A stretch of DNA of 64,000 nt from an uncultured Saprospiraceae bacterium (GTDB lineage Bacteria > Bacteroidota > Bacteroidia > Chitinophagales > Saprospiraceae): NCBI GenBank assembly GCA_938015595.1, contig CALLPI010000016.1, positions 124,001 to 188,000 of the forward strand, written 5' to 3'. The notes below the pieces were generated by a model that saw nothing but the letters and a program-made list of their open reading frames with translations, was not told where the DNA came from and made no database searches. This document shows, piece by piece, positions 9,190 to 18,146 of the stretch. Each line of letters starts with the position of its first letter. Positions within the stretch are counted from its first letter, which is position 1. A program made the position numbers and the translations under genes.

Positions 9190-12100
9190 ATGTCTTACAC
9201 CAACTTTGAAGCAAAGTTATTTTCCAAAAAGTTCATGTACTCCCCTACGGCCATAATAAGAAGCTGCCGGCTGTTAAGGACTCTTTTCGTCATCTTGGTT
9301 GCAGGCGCGTGGTGCTGTCGCGCTCAAAGCCAGAACTGGATAGTCAACAACAGCGACGACAACGACGATGGCGTGTGTGATGCTGTACATTGCAGCCTAC
9401 GCGAGGCTATCCGAGCTGCCAACCTCAACCCAGGGCCTGACACCATCCGCTTCAACATTCCTGGCGTTGGTCCGCACGTCATTTCGCCCAATGCCAGTTT
9501 ACCTACTATCACTGGGGCAGGTACAGTGATTGATGGCAGTACCCAGCCATTTTTCTCCCCAGGCACAATTGTACTCAACGGCGGTGGCTTAGGCGCACCC
9601 ATTGACGGTATTGAAATCAGCGCGCCCAACTGCGCCATTTATGGCCTGCACATCCGCCGCTTTCCCAGTGGCGTCACTATTTTCAACGCAGCCAATGCCC
9701 GTATTGGCGCACCAGGCGTCAGAGGCAATATTATTGGTGGCAATACTATTAGTGGTATTTTGGTGAGCGGCGTGGCCTCTGCCAGCGTCATTATCCAAAA
9801 CAACCTCATCGGCCTGTTTCCCAACGGCAACAATCCTGACCCCAACCCTATCGGCATCCTACTGGACGGCCAAACCCTGGGGGCTTTTTCCAATACCCAA
9901 ATTGGCGGTAGCGCCATGCAAGAAGGCAATGTTATATCCGGCAATACCCAGGACGCCATCTTTGCCCGCGGAACGCTCAACACCACGATACTGGGCAATA
10001 TCATTGGCCTCAATACTACCCAAGACGCCGTCTTACCCAACGGACGCCACGGCGTATCTCTCACCAATTGCTCAAACCCCATCATAGGCAACACTACCGG
10101 AGGCGGCAACTTAATCATGGCCAATAGTGGCAACGGCATCAACCTGAACAATATCAGCAACGGCGCCAGGATAGAAGGCAACGCAGTGGGAGCATTCCCC
10201 TCAGGCGCAACCGTATTTGGGAATGCCGGATATGGCATTTTTGCATCTGCTGCCGCTTCCTTGCAACTGATAGGGAATACTGTGGCTGGCAATAATGCTA
10301 CGGGTATAGAAATCCTCCAGAGCCATAGCCTCGTTGTTCGCAGCAACTTCATTGGAGCAAATACTGACAATATACCTATGAGCAACCGCGGCGACGGCCT
10401 CAGCCTAACAAATTGTACCGGCTTTATTATAGATAATAATGTCATATCTGCCAACACTCAACATGGCCTATCCATACAAACGCTACCAACCATAGCACCC
10501 GTCAATGGCATAATCACTGCCAACAGAATAGGCACAAGCGCCGCTGGCAACCTGGCCTTGGGCAATAATGGCTACGGCCTGCGCATAGCCCAGGTGAGCA
10601 ACTTACTGCTGGGCGGTAGCCAGGCAGAGGGCAACATAATAGCCGCCAACGGCCTCGGCGGCATCGTACTGGGCAACGTACTGGATGTAATATTGGAAAA
10701 CAATGCTATCGGAACCAATCCATCCGGCACGCTCAACCTCGGCAACAACGGCCCCGGAATAGCTATCCTGCAAATGTCAGATGGCGTGCTGATAGGTGGC
10801 CCTGGCACCGGCAATGTGATTGCCTTCAACCAAAACGCCGGCGTACTCGTCGGCAGCCCGTCCACCAGTTGTACTATCAGCCAGAACAGTATATTTTGCA
10901 ATCAAATCGGCATTGACCTAGACCCTGGCGCCAACGATGATATGCCCTCTCCACACAGCATCTGCGCTACGCCTGCTGGCGTCAATGGTCTGACACAGCC
11001 TTTTGCTAAGGTAGAACTGTTTAGACACAACCACAGCGGATGTGCTGCTCCACCATGCCAGGGGCGCCATTTCATTGCGGAAACCCTGGCCGACGCCAGC
11101 GGTGCCTGGACGATACCTGCAGTACTGAACTTAGGCGATACTCTTACTGCCACTGCCACCAATCTTACAGGCAGTACCTCAGAGTTTTCTACCTGCGTAT
11201 TGACGCAAACTGCGCCGGTAGCAGAGGCGCTCAATTCCAGTCCGGTTTGCCCCGGCGATACGGTGCGCCTTATGGGCAGCGCAACCCCGCTGCTGCCTGG
11301 CACCACCTATGCCTGGACAGGTCCCAACAACTTTTTTTCTACAGAAGCTAACCCGGCAGGTATTCTCGAAGAAGGGCGCTACGTGCTGCGTGTCGCCCAG
11401 AGCTTTTGCCTGTCTGAACCCGATACAACAGAGGTGTATTTCTGGCCTGTACCCACTGAGCAATTGGCCCCAACGCTATGCCCTGGTCAGTCAGTCACGG
11501 TCAACGGTCGTGTTTACAACGCTAATAACCCCAGCGGTATAGAAGTACTGCCCAAAGCCTCTGTCAACGGCTGCGATAGCATTGTGCAAATTCAGCTATC
11601 GTACTTTACACCGGCTACTGGTAACTTCCAGACTACGCTTTGCCCGGGTGGTTCCGTCACCGTCAACGGCACAGTGTATGATGCCAGCCGACCCTCCGGC
11701 ACAGAGATTTTTGCCAACGCTACAACTAACGGCTGCGACAGCACGGTGAACGTGCAAGTCAGCTTCTTCCCGCCGGCTACTGGTACCTTCCAGACTACGC
11801 TTTGCCCGGGTGGCTCCGTCACCGTCAACGGCACAGTGTATGACGCCAGCCGACCCTCCGGCACAGAGATACTGCCCGGCGCCTCCACCAACGGCTGCGA
11901 CAGCACGGTGAACGTGCAAGTCAGCTTCTTCCCGCCGGCTACTGGTACCTTCCAGACTGCGCTTTGCCCGGGTGGCTCCGTCACCGTCAACGGCACAGTG
12001 TATGACGCCAGCCGACCCTCCGGCATAGAAATACTGCCCGGCGCCTCCACCAACGGCTGCGACAGCACGGTGAACGTGCAAATTGCGTTTTACCCACCGG

Positions 12101-13200
12101 CTGTAGGTCGCCTACAATACGGTATATGCCCAGACGAGGTAGTGATTGTGAACGGTCAGGTGTATAACCGCGATCGCCTTAGTGGTATGGAGGTGCTGGC
12201 CGGGCGCAGTGCCCGGGGCTGCGACAGCACCGTCATTGTAGACTTATTCGTGCTACCCGTGCCAGAGTTCACCCTTGTACAGAACATCTGCCCAGGCACG
12301 CTGATCTTTGTGAATGGTACAACCTATAGCGAAAACCGAACCTCCGGCACAGAAATACTACGCAATGCTGCCGCCAATGGCTGCGATTCTATTGTGCACA
12401 TACGCCTCACGGTAGATACTCTGTCGTTGGAAGTGCGTCTGCGCGCAGCCAATTGCTCACCTCAGGAGCGCGGCAACATCACCCTGTTTTCCATTGGAGG
12501 TGGCACAGCGCCTTATGCGGTTAGCCTAGACGGGGGGCCATTTACTTCCATTACTAAGTTTCCTTTTGTGATTGACCACCTGGAAGCTGGCAGATACCTG
12601 CTGAGCTTTCGCGACTTTTTCGGCTGTATCTATCGGGAGGTGGTGACCATACCTGACAATCCGCTCTTTGAAATCCAAGCCGACACGGTGATAATGATAC
12701 GACGCGGTGAACCAGTGACGCTGGGCCACGGCTTCGACTTCGTGCCAGACTTCATCCGCTGGACGCCCGCCGAGGGGCTGAGTTGCAGCAACTGTCTCAA
12801 CCCTGAAACGCTGCCCTTGTTTTCTACCACATACCGTATGGAGGCGGAGTTTTTTGGATGCAAGGCCCGACAAGTAGTACAAATCTTAGTGGACGTGCGC
12901 TTGCATGTATATGCGCCTACGGCGTTCAGCCCCAACGAAGACGGCTACAACGACCGCTTCACCCTATTTGCTGATGACCGGGAAATCACCCGTATCGTTT
13001 CCTTGCGCATTTTTGACCGCTGGGGAGAGCTCGTATTTGAAGGCAAAGACCTGGAGCCGGGCAATCTAGCCCAAGGCTGGGACGGCAAACTCAAGGGCAA
13101 ACCCTGCCCTACAGGCCAATATATTTTTACTGCAGTGGTGGAGAGCGCTTACGATGAAAGGGTGGTGGAGATAAAAGGTGGCTTTTCGCTGCTGCGTTGA
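9190..13200 (+). CDS. Giant T9SS-secreted beta-helix protein with six Cys repeats and type B sorting domain
   Basis: About 1336 residues. A signal peptide sits around MYSPTAIIRSCRLLRTLFV...AQSQ; its own ATG at 9235 is an alternative start. A CSLREAI motif follows (Cys at residue 68), then a right-handed parallel beta-helix of about 500 residues rich in G-N-I/V-I-x-G-N turns. From residue about 758 come six repeats of exactly 54 residues, each with LCPG...VNG...SGTEI...NGCDS, then a SprB-like repeat (near IGGGTAPYAVSLDGG) and a C-terminal T9SS type B sorting domain (AFSPNEDGYNDRF ... RWGELVFEG...GWDGKLKG). It is probably surface-exposed or released, an adhesin or polymer-binding protein; the ligand is unknown. 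Confidence 0.88.
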   Translation: MSYTNFEAKLFSKKFMYSPTAIIRSCRLLRTLFVILVAGAWCCRAQSQNWIVNNSDDNDDGVCDAVHCSLREAIRAANLNPGPDTIRFNIPGVGPHVISPNASLPTITGAGTVIDGSTQPFFSPGTIVLNGGGLGAPIDGIEISAPNCAIYGLHIRRFPSGVTIFNAANARIGAPGVRGNIIGGNTISGILVSGVASASVIIQNNLIGLFPNGNNPDPNPIGILLDGQTLGAFSNTQIGGSAMQEGNVISGNTQDAIFARGTLNTTILGNIIGLNTTQDAVLPNGRHGVSLTNCSNPIIGNTTGGGNLIMANSGNGINLNNISNGARIEGNAVGAFPSGATVFGNAGYGIFASAAASLQLIGNTVAGNNATGIEILQSHSLVVRSNFIGANTDNIPMSNRGDGLSLTNCTGFIIDNNVISANTQHGLSIQTLPTIAPVNGIITANRIGTSAAGNLALGNNGYGLRIAQVSNLLLGGSQAEGNIIAANGLGGIVLGNVLDVILENNAIGTNPSGTLNLGNNGPGIAILQMSDGVLIGGPGTGNVIAFNQNAGVLVGSPSTSCTISQNSIFCNQIGIDLDPGANDDMPSPHSICATPAGVNGLTQPFAKVELFRHNHSGCAAPPCQGRHFIAETLADASGAWTIPAVLNLGDTLTATATNLTGSTSEFSTCVLTQTAPVAEALNSSPVCPGDTVRLMGSATPLLPGTTYAWTGPNNFFSTEANPAGILEEGRYVLRVAQSFCLSEPDTTEVYFWPVPTEQLAPTLCPGQSVTVNGRVYNANNPSGIEVLPKASVNGCDSIVQIQLSYFTPATGNFQTTLCPGGSVTVNGTVYDASRPSGTEIFANATTNGCDSTVNVQVSFFPPATGTFQTTLCPGGSVTVNGTVYDASRPSGTEILPGASTNGCDSTVNVQVSFFPPATGTFQTALCPGGSVTVNGTVYDASRPSGIEILPGASTNGCDSTVNVQIAFYPPAVGRLQYGICPDEVVIVNGQVYNRDRLSGMEVLAGRSARGCDSTVIVDLFVLPVPEFTLVQNICPGTLIFVNGTTYSENRTSGTEILRNAAANGCDSIVHIRLTVDTLSLEVRLRAANCSPQERGNITLFSIGGGTAPYAVSLDGGPFTSITKFPFVIDHLEAGRYLLSFRDFFGCIYREVVTIPDNPLFEIQADTVIMIRRGEPVTLGHGFDFVPDFIRWTPAEGLSCSNCLNPETLPLFSTTYRMEAEFFGCKARQVVQILVDVRLHVYAPTAFSPNEDGYNDRFTLFADDREITRIVSLRIFDRWGELVFEGKDLEPGNLAQGWDGKLKGKPCPTGQYIFTAVVESAYDERVVEIKGGFSLLR
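11461..12432 (+). repeat. Six in-phase 162-bp coding repeats
   Basis: The Cys codon of the CPG/CPD motif recurs at 11479, 11641, 11803, 11965, 12127 and 12289, always 162 bases apart. The three central units (from 11625, 11787 and 11949) are almost identical at the DNA level, while the outer units are diverged, as expected if the array grew from the centre by recombination. Confidence 0.95.
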
Positions 13201-13206
13201 TCGAGC

Positions 13207-13629
13207 TTACCGCAATCGGTTGGCTGTACGCACTTTCTGCTCGTCTTTGGCAATGCCGCGCACCGCCAGGAAAATGAATATAGCCACCAAAGGCAACGTC
13301 AGTAATCCGACTGTAAGCGCACCCTGTGCCGGGTTAGCATTCCAAAGCCAGGCCGCCCAGGCGGCGGCTCCCATAGTCAAGGCTAACGACAGCCAACTAA
13401 GGCGAATTTGCAGTGGCCGTTTTTTGTAGAGGCCTAATGCTATCAAAGCCAGTAGTGCTGCAGCTCCCAATGCAGGTTGCAACGCAGGATGATCTGCAGC
13501 CTTGAACATGCCGTCGGCAAATATGCCAGCTTCGGCAGCTTGGGGTACAATTTTCCAGGGTACAAAAGCCAGGGCAACATTGCCGGCAGCAGCCAGCAGC
13601 AAATACACAGTTTGGATGCGCTGTATCAT
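13207..13629 (-). CDS. DUF4293 family membrane protein
   Basis: 140 residues starting MIQRIQTVYLLLAAAGNVALA, with four predicted membrane helices and a short basic C-terminus (KDEQKVRTANRLR). The N-terminal MIQRIQT and the C-terminal (A/S)(D/N)RLR ending are the hallmark of DUF4293, a Bacteroidota family of unknown function. An upstream extension of the frame to 13731 lacks family similarity. It is convergent with the giant beta-helix gene, only six bases from its stop codon. Confidence 0.8.
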   Translation of the reverse strand: MIQRIQTVYLLLAAAGNVALAFVPWKIVPQAAEAGIFADGMFKAADHPALQPALGAAALLALIALGLYKKRPLQIRLSWLSLALTMGAAAWAAWLWNANPAQGALTVGLLTLPLVAIFIFLAVRGIAKDEQKVRTANRLR

Positions 13630-13760
13630 CGGGTAGCAATTCTTGTTGCAAAAAGCGGTTTTAAATTTTCGAATATGCAAATATACGCTCTGGCCATGAA
13701 TCCGAGCCTCAAAATCCATATGGCTATCCACTCATTTCGATTATTGTGCAAATTCTGATT

Positions 13761-13768
13761 TACATTTG
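13761..13768 (+). promoter_or_regulatory. Candidate -7 promoter element (TACATTTG) for the folK fusion
   Basis: A TAnnTTTG match ending seven bases before the ATG at 13775. The predicted transcript start falls on or next to the start codon, implying a leaderless or nearly leaderless mRNA. Only a weak TTTC is seen near the expected -33 position. Confidence 0.45.
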
Positions 13769-13774
13769 CCGGAC

Positions 13775-14926
13775 ATGAGTCACATTGCCATACTACACAC
13801 CGGAAGCAATATAGGCTCGCGAGAAAAACTCCTCAAACTCGCGCTGCGCCTCATTGCAGAACGAGCAGGCCACATTTTGAAGACGTCGGCGGTGTATAGC
13901 ACCGCACCCTGGGGGGTAAGCGGACAGCCAGCATTTCTCAATCAGGCGGCGATGATTGAAACCCAACTGCAACCGCAAGATTTACTGGATACACTGCTGG
14001 ATATAGAACACCACATGGGGCGCGAGCGCCGCGAAAAATGGGGTAGCCGCCTCATTGATATTGACATTCTTTTCTACGATAACCTAGTGTGGCACACGCC
14101 TACTCTCCAGATACCCCACCCGCACCTACATGAGCGCAACTTCGTGTTGGCGCCCTTGGCCGAATTAGCCCCGGACTGGGTGCATCCTGTGTTGGGTAAG
14201 ACAGTGACTCAACTATTGGCCGAAAGCCCCGACGACCTCGAAGCGGTCCCTCTCCTCGCACAAGACACACATGCTACAGGGCTACCAGAGCGCCTACCTC
14301 ATCAGTTTATAGTCATTGAAGGCAACATCGGCGCAGGCAAAACTACTCTATGTCATCGCCTGGCACGCGACTATGGCTGCCGGCTCATTCTCGAACAATT
14401 TGCCAACAACCCCTTCCTACCTTATTTCTACCATCAGCCCGAACGCTATGCTTTTCCAGTAGAACTATTTTTTATGACTGAACGGCACAAGCAACTACAG
14501 GAAGAGCTGAGCACCCTCAGTCTGTTTCAGCAAACCGTAGTAGCCGACTATTTTTTTGTAAAAACCTCCCTGTTCGCCAAAAACAACCTCTCGGAAGAGG
14601 AGTACCGGCTATTTTTGCGGTTGTTTCACGTACTTAATGCTTCCTTGCCCAAACCTGAACTTCTGGTGTACCTCCACCGCTCAGTAAAGTCACTCATGGG
14701 TAACATACGCCGGCGTGGGCGCAGCTACGAACAGGACATCAGCGAAGCGTATCTCGCACAAATCCAGCAGGCGTATTTTGAATTCTTCAAAGCTGAGCAT
14801 GCTTTTCCCATCCTCATCCTGGATGTAGAGAAAGCCGATTTTCAGCATGATGACCTGAGCTACCAAAAAATTTTGCAGGCGCTGTGCGAGCCGCTACCCG
14901 TAGGGGTTACGCACCGGTGTATTTGA
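13775..14926 (+). CDS. folK: Fusion: FolK (HPPK) plus deoxynucleoside kinase
   Basis: 383 residues with two enzymes. Residues 1-155 are 6-hydroxymethyl-7,8-dihydropterin pyrophosphokinase of folate synthesis (LHTGSNIGSREKLL; the RREKWGSRLIDIDILFYD signature). Residues about 175-375 are a deoxynucleoside kinase: P-loop GNIGAGKTT, a deoxynucleoside-binding helix with LEQFANNPFLPYFY, and the lid-like RRRGRSYEQD. The latter salvages deoxynucleosides. This fusion is known in Bacteroidota. The ATG at 13775 is preferred over the TTG at 13766, which lies inside the candidate -7 promoter box. Confidence 0.93.
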   Translation: MSHIAILHTGSNIGSREKLLKLALRLIAERAGHILKTSAVYSTAPWGVSGQPAFLNQAAMIETQLQPQDLLDTLLDIEHHMGRERREKWGSRLIDIDILFYDNLVWHTPTLQIPHPHLHERNFVLAPLAELAPDWVHPVLGKTVTQLLAESPDDLEAVPLLAQDTHATGLPERLPHQFIVIEGNIGAGKTTLCHRLARDYGCRLILEQFANNPFLPYFYHQPERYAFPVELFFMTERHKQLQEELSTLSLFQQTVVADYFFVKTSLFAKNNLSEEEYRLFLRLFHVLNASLPKPELLVYLHRSVKSLMGNIRRRGRSYEQDISEAYLAQIQQAYFEFFKAEHAFPILILDVEKADFQHDDLSYQKILQALCEPLPVGVTHRCI

Positions 14927-14937
14927 CTGGCACCGTT

Positions 14938-16335
14938 TTACTTCATCTCGCCGATCATGTCTTCGGGGCGTACCCATTGGTCAAACTGCTCTGCCGTCAG
15001 GTAGCCCGACTCCACTGCGGCTTCGCGCAGGGTTTTGTTTTCCTTGTGCGCCTTTTTGGCTATGTAGGCTGCCTTTTCGTAGCCAATATGCGGATTGAGG
15101 GCGGTGACCAGCATGAGCGAATTGTCCAGGTGGCGTTTGATGATTTCATAATTAGGCTCAATGCCAATGGCACAGTTATAGTTGAATGAGCGGCAGGCAT
15201 CACCCAGCAGACGTGCTGATTGTAATACGTTGGCAGCAATGAGCGGCTTGAACACGTTGAGTTCAAAATGACCAGTAGCGCCACCTATGGCTACAGCTAC
15301 GTCATTGCCCATGACCTGGGCGCACACCATGGTGAGGGCTTCGGGCTGGGTGGGGTTTACCTTGCCAGGCATGATGGAGGAGCCGGGTTCATTGTCGGGA
15401 ATGATGATTTCGCCAATACCACACCGAGGGCCGGAGCTGAGCATGCGCACATCGTTGGCAATTTTCATGAGCGATACCGCCGCCCGCTTGAGCGCGCCGG
15501 AGAGTTCCACCATAGCGTCGTGCGCAGCCAGGGCTTCAAACTTGTTGGGCGCCGTGATGAAGGGAAGGCCGGTAAAAGAGGCAATGTACTGCGCCACCAG
15601 CTTGTCATAGCCCTTGGGAGTATTCAGACCAGTACCCACGGCAGTGCCGCCCAGCGCCAGTTCGCGCACGGCATCTAAGGCGTTGCGGATGGCGCGCATA
15701 GAATTGCTGAGTTGTTGTACATAACCAGAAAACTCCTGCCCCAGGGTAAGCGGGGTGGCGTCCATGAAGTGCGTGCGGCCGGTTTTCACAATTTGCTGGA
15801 AGGCCTCTGCTTTGGCAGCCAATGTGTGCCGCAGAAGCTCCATAGCTGGTAAGGTGAGCTCAGTGACGAGTTTGTAAGCAGCGATGTGCATAGCCGTAGG
15901 AAAGGTGTCGTTCGACGACTGGCTTTTATTCACATCATCGTTGGGGTGCAAAATTTTTTTAGCATCCTCCAGCGAGCCGCCCTTTAGCACATGGGCGCGG
16001 TAGGCAATCACCTCGTTGACGTTCATGTTGCTCTGCGTACCAGATCCGGTTTGCCAGATGACGAGCGGAAACTGGTCGTCGAGTTTGCCTTCCAGGATTT
16101 CGTCGCATACCTGGGCAATGAGTTCGCGTTTCTCCAGGGTGAGCACGCCAAGATCGTGGTTGGCATAGGCGGCCGCCTTTTTCAGGTAGGCAAAGGCATG
16201 GATGATTTCGCGAGGCATACTGCCTTCAGGACCAATGCGGAAGTTGTTGCGCGAGCGTTCAGTTTGAGCGCCCCAGTACTTGTCGGCGGGCACTTTCACT
16301 TCGCCCATGGTGTCGTGTTCGATGCGAAATTGCAT
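14938..16335 (-). CDS. fumC: Class II fumarate hydratase
   Basis: 465 residues, the family length. The superfamily signature [16 protein letters not shown] with the catalytic loop is intact, as are [14 protein letters not shown] and the conserved [19 protein letters not shown] block with the catalytic His. It interconverts fumarate and L-malate in the TCA cycle. It stands alone on the minus strand and converges with the folK fusion (11 bases apart). ATG start. Confidence 0.97.
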   Translation of the reverse strand: MQFRIEHDTMGEVKVPADKYWGAQTERSRNNFRIGPEGSMPREIIHAFAYLKKAAAYANHDLGVLTLEKRELIAQVCDEILEGKLDDQFPLVIWQTGSGTQSNMNVNEVIAYRAHVLKGGSLEDAKKILHPNDDVNKSQSSNDTFPTAMHIAAYKLVTELTLPAMELLRHTLAAKAEAFQQIVKTGRTHFMDATPLTLGQEFSGYVQQLSNSMRAIRNALDAVRELALGGTAVGTGLNTPKGYDKLVAQYIASFTGLPFITAPNKFEALAAHDAMVELSGALKRAAVSLMKIANDVRMLSSGPRCGIGEIIIPDNEPGSSIMPGKVNPTQPEALTMVCAQVMGNDVAVAIGGATGHFELNVFKPLIAANVLQSARLLGDACRSFNYNCAIGIEPNYEIIKRHLDNSLMLVTALNPHIGYEKAAYIAKKAHKENKTLREAAVESGYLTAEQFDQWVRPEDMIGEMK

Positions 16336-16554
16336 AGTGGGTTGATTTTCGTTTTTGTCAAAAAGTGGGCTGGGTCTGCCTCAAACCAAAGCACGATGCT
16401 TTGTCGAACAACTCCAACAAATCTCTTTTGCTTTGCAAACGCAAAGAAGATTGCTAAATAGCCCGTGTATTAACCCCCTATGGATGCTCAGGGTTCAATG
16501 GCAACGCGGCGTTTGCTGTGTTGCAGCAAGATACTGCCTGGTCAGGCGTTGCCG

Positions 16555-17298
16555 TCAGGATGAGACCACCCCAGATGCGTGGAAGCTGGCAGACCTGGGG
16601 CATAGTATATTTTCGTCCGAGAAGCTGAAATATTCTTTTTCCGCGATGATGAGGTGATCTAAAATGGCTATATCGAGTATACGGCCAGCTTCAAATAGCT
16701 TGTGGGTCAGTTCTTTATCAGCTCTGCTAGGGCGAAGTGTGCCAGAGGGATGATTATGAACCAGCACCAGCGCCGCCGCGCGATACTCTAGCGCTTTGAA
16801 GAATACTGCTTTGGCATCTACTACCGTAGCCGTAGCGCTACCGGTGCTTATACACTCTCGACCAATGATGTGATTGGAGTGGTTGAGCAACAAAATCCAG
16901 AACTCCTCGTGAGGTAGGTCGGCCAGAAGGGGCGCCATAGCTTCGTAGCAGTCTTTGCTACTGCGCACCTGCGGGCGGCGATGTACTTCGGAGAGCTGGC
17001 GCCGGCGCCCCAGTTCAATAGCGGCCACAATAGCAACGGCTTTGGCCTCGCCCACGCCCTTGAAGCGGCTGGTCAGATCGGTTACGGAGAGTTTCCCGAG
17101 CTCGTGTAAGCTGTTGCTAACGGCATGGAGGATGCGCCGAGCCAATGCTACGGCGCTTTCCTCACGACTACCGGAGCCCAATAAAATGGCCAACAACTCC
17201 GCATCACTGAGGTTTTGTTTGCCACGAAGCAGCATCTTCTCCCTGGGGCGGTCCTCCTCTGCCCAGGCTTTGATGGGAAGTGCGTCTGTTTGATACAT
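16555..17298 (-). CDS. radC: RadC family JAB/MPN protein
   Basis: 247 residues from the ATG at 17298 (a TTG further up, at 17310, adds four residues without support). N-terminal UPF0758 region (ENRPREKMLL-like, LSDAELLAILLGSGS), a helix-hairpin-helix (LTSRFKGVGEAKAVAI) and a C-terminal JAMM metalloprotease-like core with HNHPSG and the downstream Asp. RadC was named as a DNA repair protein; its true role is unresolved. Confidence 0.94.
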   Translation of the reverse strand: MYQTDALPIKAWAEEDRPREKMLLRGKQNLSDAELLAILLGSGSREESAVALARRILHAVSNSLHELGKLSVTDLTSRFKGVGEAKAVAIVAAIELGRRRQLSEVHRRPQVRSSKDCYEAMAPLLADLPHEEFWILLLNHSNHIIGRECISTGSATATVVDAKAVFFKALEYRAAALVLVHNHPSGTLRPSRADKELTHKLFEAGRILDIAILDHLIIAEKEYFSFSDENILCPRSASFHASGVVSS

Positions 17299-17329
17299 AA
17301 AATGCCTCAAGTCAGCGTTTTACCATAAA

Positions 17330-17566
17330 TCAGGCGCTTTGCGCAGGTGCGGCAAATTGGTCTAGTGCTTTAGCGAGCGCTGCAGCAAAGTCGGGTATTT
17401 GCTCTTCAAACACCGTCAGCCGCGCCGTTTGCCTATTGCCATCTTTGTCAACATGGGTTTCGGTCAGTTGGAGCATACGGCTGCCTTGGGTCGTGTTTTT
17501 AACATCTAGAAAAAAAGTGCGACTTTTGCACTTCACCGTCTCGGTGTAGATTGCCTTGTTTTGCAT
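17330..17566 (-). CDS. PUR-alpha-like DNA/RNA-binding protein (DUF3276)
   Basis: 78 residues beginning MQNKAIYTETVKCKSRTFFLDVKNT. The pattern (R/K)TFF(F/L)DVK followed by LQLTET and a C-terminal helix is that of the PUR/DUF3276 proteins universal in Bacteroidota, which fold as a single PUR repeat and bind single-stranded nucleic acid. The frame continues upstream to 17611, but family members start close to this ATG. It lies just 31 bases upstream of the radC start on the same strand. Confidence 0.8.
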   Translation of the reverse strand: MQNKAIYTETVKCKSRTFFLDVKNTTQGSRMLQLTETHVDKDGNRQTARLTVFEEQIPDFAAALAKALDQFAAPAQSA

Positions 17567-17678
17567 TGTGTAGAGAAAGTTTTGAGGGTGAGTAGAGAAA
17601 TTTACCATCACTCAGATGACGTACGGCGGCGATAAATTCCACAAAAATTTCATTAAAAAAACTGAAGACACGCCATAA

Positions 17679-18065
17679 ATGTCTGACTTTCAATTTAAAA
17701 AAAATGAACGCCTCAAAAGCAGCAAGCGTATAGCGGCCTTGTTCAAGCAGGGGCAGTCGCTGGCACAGTACCCACTGCGCGTGGTGTGGATGCCAGTGGA
17801 AAAGCGCCCTCAGGATGCAACTGTACAAATGACCGTGAGCGTACCCAAAAAGAAATTTCCCAGGGCCGTACAGCGCAATCGCTTGCGCCGGCAAGTGCGC
17901 GAGTGCTGGCGCTTACACAAGCACCTGGCGCTGGAGACTGCCGCCTGCAAACCCCAGGGTGTAGCATTGATGTGGATCTACACTGGTAGCGAACCCCTCC
18001 CCTACGCTGACATAGAGGCCGCCATGAAGCAGCTCATACGCCGGATGCTCAGAAAATGGCATTGA
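17679..18065 (+). CDS. rnpA: Ribonuclease P protein component
   Basis: 128 residues with the RNase P protein signature RNRLRRQVRECWRL and the N-terminal NERLKSSKRIAALFKQGQS. It is the protein cofactor of the tRNA 5'-maturation ribozyme. The usual upstream neighbour rpmH (L34) is absent, and yidD is not downstream, so the standard rpmH-rnpA arrangement is broken here. The neighbouring PUR gene is divergent. Confidence 0.96.
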   Translation: MSDFQFKKNERLKSSKRIAALFKQGQSLAQYPLRVVWMPVEKRPQDATVQMTVSVPKKKFPRAVQRNRLRRQVRECWRLHKHLALETAACKPQGVALMWIYTGSEPLPYADIEAAMKQLIRRMLRKWH

Positions 18066-18120
18066 ATGGCTGCCAAGCCTACCACGTCGAAAAAAACACC
18101 CCTGACTCAAGGCGTTTTGC

Positions 18121-18128
18121 TACTTTTG
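18121..18128 (+). promoter_or_regulatory. Candidate -7 promoter element (TACTTTTG) for the prohibitin gene
   Basis: A TAnnTTTG match 18 bases before the ATG at 18147. No matching -33 element. It argues for the ATG at 18147 and against an upstream start at 18066. Confidence 0.45.
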
Positions 18129-18146
18129 GACAAAAATGCTACAGCC

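Noticed and set aside
11592-12081. Two long minus-strand frames with strong internal repeats
   Set aside because: They are shadows of the 162-bp coding repeats of the plus-strand beta-helix gene; the plus strand has the signal peptide and sorting domain.
11461-12432. Possible CRISPR-like or other regular DNA repeat array
   Set aside because: Units are 162 bases without unique spacers and encode protein repeats in frame.
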